Position numbers and translations under genes: made by a program. Under the pieces are notes generated by a model. That model was given only the letters and a program-made list of their open reading frames with translations, ran no database searches and was not told the DNA's origin. From the IMG/VR virus record IMGVR_UViG_3300030328_001042, positions 1,600 to 23,549 of that record: a stretch of DNA of 21,950 bases. One strand, given 5' to 3'. Source of the DNA: a virus. Positions 16,255-21,950 of the stretch are shown here, one piece after another; position 1 is the stretch's first letter; each line of letters opens with the position of its first letter.

Positions 16255-16715
16255 CTGTTTTGTAGTGATCCAGTTACAGGTAACGATCCAACAATATCTC
16301 TAGTTAAAACTCGATCAGGAGCATTAGCCCCTACGGCATCAATAGCAGAAGATAAAATAACCTCTATCGTTTCTGGATCGTATGACATGGATGAGGCAAG
16401 CCACTGTTCTTCTGTTAACTCTGTCTGCCTTTCAAAACTGTCGGTCATTAGCCAAGTTTCTACTTTTACATGATATTTATTAAGAACAATTTGTTGTGCA
16501 TAATTCATACTTAACTCACTGTTAGCAAGAATCAAAGAAGACATCATATTGTCGCCAGATCTATTTCTGGCAGCACCTTGATAAATAAAGGAGAGATATT
16601 TAAACCCAGAAATATCTGGTGAAATTCTTCCGTTCTGGAATTTATCGGGGATGCCTGAAACAGATCCGTTTGGATTTGTAATAGTTATAAAATTAGTTAA
16701 CGCAATTGAACTCAT
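16251..16715 (-). CDS. L-like minor tail protein (154 aa)
   Basis: It sits between the tape measure and the NlpC/P60-like gene, where lambda L sits. The C-terminal half (KVETWLMTDSFERQTELTEEQ..., SYDPETIEVILSSAIDAVGANAPDRVLT) follows the 'E..L..E....ASL.YD...I...LS..iDA.G...P.R.L' pattern of L-type and DUF1833-like tail proteins. Lambda L goes on to a cysteine-rich C-terminal domain that binds an iron-sulphur cluster. This protein ends soon after the common part and contains no cysteine, so only the tail-docking portion is present. It overlaps both neighbours by 4 nt (ATGA at each end), indicating coupled translation. Confidence 0.65.
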   Translation of the reverse strand: MSSIALTNFITITNPNGSVSGIPDKFQNGRISPDISGFKYLSFIYQGAARNRSGDNMMSSLILANSELSMNYAQQIVLNKYHVKVETWLMTDSFERQTELTEEQWLASSMSYDPETIEVILSSAIDAVGANAPDRVLTRDIVGSLPVTGSLQNR

Positions 16716-19700
16716 AATCCTATATTTTGCCTCCTACTTCTTGAGTTTTGAAGACTAGATAATGTTCTAGCTTCTCCAGCTTTTGCACCTCTAGCTGCTG
16801 CACTATTAATAATTTGACCTATTGCAGATTTAGGAACAAATTCTTCACTGTTGAAATTAAGTATTGGCCCAGAATAATTAACAGTAGTAGATCCTCCTGC
16901 ACCTCCACTTGCGTAAGACGAACCAGTGCCGGGGATAACCGCTTCACCTCTAGCACCTGCTGAGTACCTTTGCATACTTGAAGCCATCTTAGAGGCTGGA
17001 ATTATATATTCATCCTCTCCAGCTTCTCCCACAAGACCAAGAGTGGGTCTCGTAGCTATACCTCCAGAAGAAAAAGCTTTTATTCCGTTACGAGCATACC
17101 CACCTTCTGCAAAAGGAAGAACATCTAAAAGGGCACTCTTTATAGCCATGCTTGCAATCTGTTTTGCAATACCCGCTAATGATTCTCCTAATGATTTAGT
17201 ACCCTCAATTAATCCCATAATTGCATCAGTCAACCCAGACGCAACTGTGTCTTTTATGCTCTCCCATAGCTTCTCTAGTCTCTTAGCATTTTCAGCTTCT
17301 TTTGTTAATTCACCATTCTTTTTCACCAAAGCTGTTACTTGATCTTTGTACTTAATTCCTATCTTGTCTAATATTTTTTCAATTGTTTGTTGTTGCTTAA
17401 TCTCATCTTCGTTACCGTCTATCTTGCCTTGTAATAAATCATTTTGTTTTTGTAAGTCATCTAATACATTTTCTGCTTCTTCTTTCTTTTCTTTTCTATA
17501 CGCATCTATTTTTGTTTCTAAATTAAAATTAGCTTTAGCTATATCTAGTTTAGCTGCCTGGACCTTAAGCTCTTTTTCTGCATCATCTTTACCAGCAGTA
17601 TCTTCCATTAATTTACTTGTTATATTTGCTATCTCTTTTTCTGCTTCTAATCTAAATTCAAGCTCTTTGTTTTCGTCTGTTTTTGCCTGTGCAATCTTTT
17701 TATCTATACCAAGGAGAGCAGCTTTAAGTTCGTTTTGTGATTCTAATTTTCCTAATAATTGATCTTCCTGTTGATTTATCCTGGTTGTAGCGTCTAGTTG
17801 TTCTTTAAAAATAAGATCTTTACCTGCTGCTCTTTCTTCGTTAAAAGCATCTTCGTCAAAGTTTTCGTTATTTGCAAAACCTTCTCTTCTTAACCTATTA
17901 GTTTCTCTATCAAACTTTTCTAGTTTAATTTGAGAGTCACCTTTAACCCGTGCTCTTTGATTTTCAAATGAACCACCTAAAGGCATAGCAGATCTTATTT
18001 CTAACTCTCTCCTTAACATCACTGCGTTATCTCTCATTTTATTTCCTAGTTCAGTTGCTTTAGCTATTGACTCTTGTAATGCAGGATTTACACCATCTAC
18101 TAAACCAGCAATAAAGTCATTAACACCAGAAGGAAGTTTGTTCATCACCCACATAATTCCATCTCTTATAAGACCGAATAATTTATTCCATCCAGCAAAC
18201 GCCATTGCCGTAAGTTTTAATATGGCACTTAAGGCGACAAGAACTGGCGAACTAATAATCCCTAAAAACGCACCTACCGCACCAACAACATCGTTCCATG
18301 CAGCTTTAACAAGATTCACAGTGTTATTTACGTCTTGAAGAGATCCAGCAGAAGCTCCTGTTTGTTTTTGTACTTGTTGAGCTATTAAAGCTCTTGCTTT
18401 CTCTATATCTCCTGCCTTTCTAAGAAGATTTACTTGAACTTGTAATTCTGAACTCAGTCGAATACCTGAATCAACCAACTCATCCATACTTACGGTACGA
18501 AGAGCTTCCCCTAGTGCTGCTGCCTTTTGAACAGCAGTATCCATCATTGTTCCTATCGCACTACCAAGAATCTGAGCACCAAATCCTTCCATACCCATCT
18601 TGTTTCCAAGTAAAGCACCACCAACACCACCACCAACAGAACCAACTCCTCCTCCAAACAAGAGAGGGAAACCAGCTCCAAGCATTAAGTTTTCTCCTCC
18701 TCTTCCTCCCATTCCACCTTTTCTACGTCTTATTCTTCTTATGTTTTGAAGTCTTTCTCTAGCTGTTTTTCTATGTGTAGCAGACTCTCTATTTGTTATT
18801 TTCTCTTGCTCTTTTTTAGATTTTTTAATCTTTTCTTCTATTGCCCACGATTGAGTTAGAACTTTTCTTCGTTTTGTTTCTAGTTCGTAGTGTCTTCTAA
18901 TTGATTTGGTAACAGCGTCTTCTGCTCCTGGTCTGTTTGGCCCAAACATTCCTTTTGGTCTTCCAGAAGGAGTATTCATTACTTGATCTGCTTTTCTGCT
19001 GAAATCAGCAAATCCACTACCAGCCCTAGCTGCTTTGCTTGCCCTGACATTTTTGATAATATTTCCTTTCATTCCTAAAGTTTGGAATTTTTTCAATGCC
19101 TCACTACTTATATTTATCTCCATAGTCATCTCTCTGAAAAACCCTTTCGCATCAAACGCAGCTTTACCCATCTTGTCTAAGCCTTTTATTAACTTCGGAA
19201 CCCCTTGCACGGCAACATTTGTAAGTTTGTCGCCAAAAGCCATATAAGCTACACCCATAGATGCAGCTATAACTGGATGAGCAGCAGCAAGAGCAGCTAA
19301 TTGACTAAGTTTTCCACTAAGAAATCCTGTTTTTACAGCAGCAACTTCAGCTCCCTTGCTAAATGGATTTAACGCACCAAAAGCGACTGATTTTAAATTT
19401 TTAAGCCAACCGACAGTTGTAGCTATATCTTGCGAAGCTTTGTTTAATCCCATAGCAGCTCCCAATCCAGCTACCCCCATAGCTCTCTTTCCTGCTGGAG
19501 ATCCCATTACATCTCCCAATTTGCTAAACCCCTCCATACTCCTAGCTGCTTTATTCACACTTCTTGCTGTTTCTTCTGCACTACGAGTTATCCCACTAAA
19601 TGTCCTGGAAGCCTTTCCTCCCATACGATCTAACTTTTCATTTATCTGATCTAATCCTTTAACTAGCTTTTCGTTACTCGCATTTATTCCCTTTAAATTC

Positions 19701-19765
19701 TCTGACAACTTATTCAGTTGGTTCAGATTCTTGACAACAATATCAATTTTGGTTTCTAAGCTCAC
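16712..19765 (-). CDS. Tail tape measure protein (1017 aa)
   Basis: Sets the tail length; at the usual 1.5 angstrom per residue this predicts a tail of roughly 150 nm. Residues 1-45 (ETKIDIVVKNLNQLNKLSEN...) are coiled coil. A Gly-rich hydrophobic patch lies at about 358-390 and a long hydrophobic segment at about 491-525, candidates for membrane insertion during DNA entry. Long charged coiled coils fill 560-840. The C-terminal part resembles lambda-type tape measures: WESIKDTVASGLTDAIMGLI and EGTKSLGESLAGIAKQIASM at about 832-872, then LGLVGEAGEDEYIIPASKM near 905. The start codon is GTG at 19765, preceded by AAAAGAAG; no in-frame start exists upstream before a stop. It begins 26 nt after the frameshifted chaperone reading frame ends. 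Confidence 0.92.
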   Translation of the reverse strand: MSLETKIDIVVKNLNQLNKLSENLKGINASNEKLVKGLDQINEKLDRMGGKASRTFSGITRSAEETARSVNKAARSMEGFSKLGDVMGSPAGKRAMGVAGLGAAMGLNKASQDIATTVGWLKNLKSVAFGALNPFSKGAEVAAVKTGFLSGKLSQLAALAAAHPVIAASMGVAYMAFGDKLTNVAVQGVPKLIKGLDKMGKAAFDAKGFFREMTMEINISSEALKKFQTLGMKGNIIKNVRASKAARAGSGFADFSRKADQVMNTPSGRPKGMFGPNRPGAEDAVTKSIRRHYELETKRRKVLTQSWAIEEKIKKSKKEQEKITNRESATHRKTARERLQNIRRIRRRKGGMGGRGGENLMLGAGFPLLFGGGVGSVGGGVGGALLGNKMGMEGFGAQILGSAIGTMMDTAVQKAAALGEALRTVSMDELVDSGIRLSSELQVQVNLLRKAGDIEKARALIAQQVQKQTGASAGSLQDVNNTVNLVKAAWNDVVGAVGAFLGIISSPVLVALSAILKLTAMAFAGWNKLFGLIRDGIMWVMNKLPSGVNDFIAGLVDGVNPALQESIAKATELGNKMRDNAVMLRRELEIRSAMPLGGSFENQRARVKGDSQIKLEKFDRETNRLRREGFANNENFDEDAFNEERAAGKDLIFKEQLDATTRINQQEDQLLGKLESQNELKAALLGIDKKIAQAKTDENKELEFRLEAEKEIANITSKLMEDTAGKDDAEKELKVQAAKLDIAKANFNLETKIDAYRKEKKEEAENVLDDLQKQNDLLQGKIDGNEDEIKQQQTIEKILDKIGIKYKDQVTALVKKNGELTKEAENAKRLEKLWESIKDTVASGLTDAIMGLIEGTKSLGESLAGIAKQIASMAIKSALLDVLPFAEGGYARNGIKAFSSGGIATRPTLGLVGEAGEDEYIIPASKMASSMQRYSAGARGEAVIPGTGSSYASGGAGGSTTVNYSGPILNFNSEEFVPKSAIGQIINSAAARGAKAGEARTLSSLQNSRSRRQNIGL

Positions 19766-19791
19766 GATCCATCGCTTCTTTTCACTTTAGT

Positions 19792-20336
19792 TTACCTACG
19801 TCTGCGGTTTTTTCGCATTTCTTCTTCCTGATCTTCGTTTAAAATTTGAAAATAAGCACTCCACCCAATAATTTCTTCTACCGTCATCTGCCTTATTTCC
19901 GCTAAAGATTTACCTAATTCTTTAGCTATACCAAACTGAAGCATCAATAAATTGTCTTTACGCAGCTCCTTGCTTAGTCCTTTGGGTCGATCTGATCCTC
20001 ATCGTCTGTAATTACAGCAAGCATTAACTTTTGCAAGTCAGCATCCTTAACTTCATTCTTTAAAACATCAATTTCTCCAAGATTAAACAGTCTTTGACCA
20101 GTATCATCCTGTGCTTTTGTCATTAAAAGTCTTAATGCAAACTCATTAGCATCATCAGATTTAGCTCCTTTTTGTGCTCTTTCTCTTTCTGACATTGTTA
20201 ATGGTGTTACCCACATCTCAAAAATAGATCCATCAGATAGTTCAACTTCTTTCTTTACTGCTTCCAAATTTGCAGCCTTTTTTAAACGGTCTACTGCTCT
20301 CAATCCTGATCGAGAAGATTTAGGACTAGTTGTCAT
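19792..20336 (-). CDS. Tail assembly chaperone G-T, product of -1 frameshift (about 181 aa)
   Basis: Residues 1-119 are shared with the short chaperone. At CCCAAAG (19986-19980) a -1 slip would move translation into a frame open for 62 more codons, stopping at TAA 19794-19792. The extension reads GLSKELRKDNLLMLQFGIAK..., EIRQMTVEEIIGWSAYFQIL and ends in a basic run (RKNRRRR). The Trp-containing 'EIIGWSAYF' stretch is typical of T-domains of tail chaperones. It has no good start codon with a ribosome site of its own, so frameshifting is the simplest explanation. In lambda, the G-T fusion bridges tape measure and tube protein; the place directly before the tape measure fits. The frameshift itself is inferred, not observed. 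Confidence 0.8.
19974..20336 (-). CDS. Tail assembly chaperone G (120 aa)
   Basis: A short acidic protein between the major tail protein and the tape measure, the canonical place for the G chaperone, which coats the tape measure before the tube polymerises. The sequence has a basic N-terminus (TTSPKSSRSGLRAVDRLKKA), a strand SDGSIFEMWVTPLTMSERER resembling the 'F.V..L...E' core of tail chaperones, a helical middle and an acidic tail DDEDQIDPKD. Its stop TAA lies just one codon after a slippery heptamer, so a minority of ribosomes would extend it to G-T. It is separated from the major tail protein gene by a strong terminator, so it may be made from read-through or from its own promoter; none stands out in the 94-nt gap. 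Confidence 0.8.
   Translation of the reverse strand: MTTSPKSSRSGLRAVDRLKKAANLEAVKKEVELSDGSIFEMWVTPLTMSERERAQKGAKSDDANEFALRLLMTKAQDDTGQRLFNLGEIDVLKNEVKDADLQKLMLAVITDDEDQIDPKD
19980..19986 (-). promoter_or_regulatory. Slippery heptamer CCCAAAG for -1 frameshifting
   Basis: Read in the chaperone frame the site is C CCA AAG, the canonical X XXY YYZ form and very close to lambda's G GGA AAG between genes G and T. The zero-frame stop follows after one codon, and the -1 frame is open for 62 codons. No strong downstream stem-loop is obvious by eye. Confidence 0.8.
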
Positions 20337-20374
20337 AAGAAAAATGAATACAGAATTATTCTAACCTAATAAAG

Positions 20375-20402
20375 AATAAAAAACCCTGCACTAGGCAGGG
20401 TT
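20375..20402 (-). terminator. Intrinsic terminator after the major tail protein gene
   Basis: On the minus strand the RNA forms an 8-bp perfect stem, AACCCUGC and GCAGGGUU, with a 5-nt loop CUAGU, followed directly by a U-rich tract (six U then AUU). It lies about 30 nt after the stop of the major tail protein gene. A terminator here would raise the ratio of tube protein to downstream tail proteins. Confidence 0.85.
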
Positions 20403-20430
20403 AATTGGAACATTCCGTGCTCCAAGACTA

Positions 20431-21201
20431 TTATGTAGAACTTAGATCGAAAGAAGGGAGACTTGCTGGACGGAAATTAACTGTCACTTCTTGAGCATCA
20501 TCAGGGTTAACACTGAAACTTGCAGAAGTTAGCGTTGCGTCAAAGCTGATTGAACGACTAAGAGTGTCGCTAACATTTCCACCACTAAATACACGATCTG
20601 TATAAAGTTTGAACGCTGCACCGACTTGCTGACGTTGAAGAACGTCTTCTACCAATCTGTTTGATAGAGCTGAATCTTCGTTTGTCATATATGTAGAAGC
20701 AGTACCAGAACCATCACCAAATCCAGCAATGTAAGTTCTAAATGGAACGTATTGACCAGGAGCTTGACCAATTGTTGTTACATCGATCTCAGCTCTTTCA
20801 ATTTCAAATGTCCACTCTCTTACTTGTCCAATAGAAGCAAAATCGTTGTAATAAACTTGAAATTCGTTAGGAGCTGCGGCTGTTCCAACGTCAGTAAGGT
20901 TTAAATCAGAACCACCATTTGTTGCTGATACTTTCAATGCACCAGTGGTTGCGTTGTAAGAACTAACATAATAAGTCGTAGAGGCACTTATAGGGGCAGG
21001 AAGCGTTCCTGTTCCTGTGTCACCAGTAGAACTATCTATAACTTTGAACTTAACTGGATCGCCTGTTTTTAGGTTTAGGTAAGTTTGAACAACCATTGTT
21101 TCTGTTCCAATGGTGACATCAGTAGTGCTAAAAGTACCTGTAGTACCAGCAGGTTTATAGTAGAGAGCACCTGATGTGCCAGATAAGACGGTTACGGCCA
21201 T
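20431..21201 (-). CDS. Major tail (tube) protein (256 aa)
   Basis: Polymerises around the tape measure to form the tail tube. Residues 7-16 (SGTSGALYYK) and 125-146 (GQVREWTFEIERAEIDVTTI) form the core tube pattern, continued by FRTYIAGFGDGSGTAS, VLQRQQVGAAFKLYTDR and a final strand pair (TSASFSVNPDDAQEVTVNF). Residues of about 26-105 are an inserted domain (LKTGDPVKF ... STTYYVSSYNATTGALKV). It is followed by an intrinsic terminator and preceded by the tail terminator gene, the usual lambda-like order U-V-G. No strong ribosome site precedes ATG 21201. Two genes near 10-11 kb carry clearly related sequences; this one is taken as the main tube protein because of its place before the chaperone and tape measure. 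Confidence 0.85.
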   Translation of the reverse strand: MAVTVLSGTSGALYYKPAGTTGTFSTTDVTIGTETMVVQTYLNLKTGDPVKFKVIDSSTGDTGTGTLPAPISASTTYYVSSYNATTGALKVSATNGGSDLNLTDVGTAAAPNEFQVYYNDFASIGQVREWTFEIERAEIDVTTIGQAPGQYVPFRTYIAGFGDGSGTASTYMTNEDSALSNRLVEDVLQRQQVGAAFKLYTDRVFSGGNVSDTLSRSISFDATLTSASFSVNPDDAQEVTVNFRPASLPSFDLSST

Positions 21202-21229
21202 GAGGCTGCTTTAGAAATTTACCTATAGA

Positions 21230-21661
21230 TTAGCTCAAAACCGTGGCAACGTAAGAAGTTTCTATTCTTCCCATGAATAATGGAGCATCTTCAGTACTAG
21301 AAAAGCTTGGCCCTTCGATAGAACCAGTCTTTAAATACGCTCCTGTAGTCCCTTTTGTCTCATCATTTAGCGTTTCTAAAACATTAACAGCCGTTGTAAT
21401 TAATGTTTGATTTCTTGATGGTCCTTCTCCTTTTTTAGAAAAACAACGAATAACTATTGCTCCTCTAGCGTTATCAACGCTTGAACCTAGTGTTGGATCG
21501 TTTGTTAAGCCGAATGTAACATTTACTCTTACATATTCAGTCGTACTATTTGCTGGTGCAGCAGTGATGTTGTCAAAGAAAACAGGAACCGCAGGACTTA
21601 ACGCTCCAAAAGCAGTTAATAATGGGTTTTCTACTTTTGCTCTGATTTTTTGGTAATTCAT
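21230..21661 (-). CDS. Tail terminator / tail completion protein, gpU-like (143 aa)
   Basis: The size and opening (MNYQKIRAKVENPLLTAFGA, then VPVFFDNI and YVRVNVTFG) match the alpha-beta pattern of phage tail terminators: first helix, short strand with the PVxxDN turn, then an 'YVRVxVxFG' strand. It ends in a further strand pair (PLFMGRIETSYVATVLS). Such proteins cap the growing tube at the head-proximal end. The gene lies directly before the major tail protein with a 28-nt gap, as lambda U precedes V. Its ATG shares one base with the preceding stop (TAATG). The family call rests on pattern and position. Confidence 0.75.
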   Translation of the reverse strand: MNYQKIRAKVENPLLTAFGALSPAVPVFFDNITAAPANSTTEYVRVNVTFGLTNDPTLGSSVDNARGAIVIRCFSKKGEGPSRNQTLITTAVNVLETLNDETKGTTGAYLKTGSIEGPSFSSTEDAPLFMGRIETSYVATVLS

Positions 21662-21948
21662 TAGTCAGAAACAGACCGTGTTCTAGAAGGAAGGAAAGAA
21701 TAACCTGTAGGAACATTAATCTTTGTACCCATATACTTTTTAATTATCTGATCTACTTTACCTCCACTTTTAAACGTAGAAAACCAATCTAAAGGTGCTG
21801 TTTTACTTGCCGTGCCTTTACCAAAAGAATCAGTAACTCCTCTTCGCATCACTCCAGCCCTACTTCCTCCTCCCTGTTTCCATTTTGCTGGATTAACTGG
21901 CCCACTTGGATACCAATCTCTATTAAATTTGCCCTCTTCTAAATCCAT
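21661..21948 (-). CDS. Probable head-tail junction protein, possibly 5'-truncated (95 aa visible)
   Basis: A basic, glycine-rich protein lying immediately before the tail terminator gene, where phages usually encode the tail completion or neck protein (lambda Z, HK97 gp10 type). Visible features are WYPSGPVNPAKWKQGGGSRA near the N-terminus, a central LDWFSTFKSGGKVDQIIKKYM stretch and an Arg/Ser-rich end (FLPSRTRSVSD). No motif settles the family. An ATG lies at 21948, two bases from the window edge, so either this is the true start or the gene begins outside the window. The stop overlaps the next start by 1 nt, indicating coupling. Confidence 0.6.
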   Translation of the reverse strand: MDLEEGKFNRDWYPSGPVNPAKWKQGGGSRAGVMRRGVTDSFGKGTASKTAPLDWFSTFKSGGKVDQIIKKYMGTKINVPTGYSFLPSRTRSVSD

Positions 21949-21950
21949 TG

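Noticed and set aside
16926-19649. Several plus-strand frames of 66-138 codons opposite the tape measure gene
   Set aside because: They are hydrophobic, low-complexity mirror translations of coiled-coil and Gly-rich coding sequence, with no ribosome sites or neighbours on that strand.
19900-19973. Independent start for the T-domain (TTG/ATG near 19940) instead of frameshifting
   Set aside because: AAGGAG is present upstream but about 18-21 nt from the nearest start, too far for good initiation, while a canonical slippery heptamer sits exactly at the junction.

Overview
The window is the tail and host-recognition module of a tailed phage. It is AT-rich, and every supported gene lies on the minus strand, so transcription runs from high to low coordinates. 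A long tape measure, lambda-like gene order (tail terminator, major tail protein, G/G-T chaperone pair, tape measure, L-like, NlpC/P60-like, J-like) and no sheath or contractile baseplate gene point to a siphovirus. The adhesin modules resemble those I recall from marine picocyanobacterial phages: an N-terminal 'MADLKI' module, 'AVDTxAVAxxAI' repeats, 'NNSTDETVY' blocks and a 'VEVADKNIELGK' module. Together with low GC this suggests a marine Synechococcus/Prochlorococcus phage or a close relative. No host genes, tRNAs, integrase or CRISPR were seen.

Layout in transcription order. (1) 21948-20431: a small protein near the head-tail junction, a tail-terminator-like protein and the major tail protein, followed by a strong intrinsic terminator. 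(2) 20336-16712: tail assembly chaperone G; a -1 frameshift extension that would make G-T, through a CCCAAAG slippery site; and the 1017-aa tape measure. (3) 16715-11771: an L-like minor tail protein, an NlpC/P60-like protein and a 1398-aa J-like central tip protein whose start overlaps the preceding gene by 97 nt. (4) 11771-9986: an M-like protein, then two proteins that appear to be paralogues of the major tail protein. (5) 9954-1124: a 2129-aa repeat-built tail fibre, a 525-aa putative adhesin, a 118-aa small structural protein and a Phage_tail_APC-like protein. (6) 1060-1: two small proteins (one coiled coil, one single-pass membrane protein), a 185-aa protein with hydrophobic ends, and the start of a proline-rich gene that leaves the window.

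How the genes work together: the tube protein polymerises on a tape measure kept soluble by G and G-T, and the terminator-like protein caps the tube at the head end. The L-like, NlpC-like, J-like and M-like proteins build the tip. The two extra tube-like proteins probably form distal rings or collars that hold the giant fibre and its accessory adhesins. Genes are packed with 1-4 nt overlaps (TAATG, ATGA), as expected of a translationally coupled late operon. The observations most worth following are the three tube-domain paralogues, the unannotated frameshift product, the 97-nt dual-coding overlap and the NlpC/P60-like protein lacking its usual histidine.
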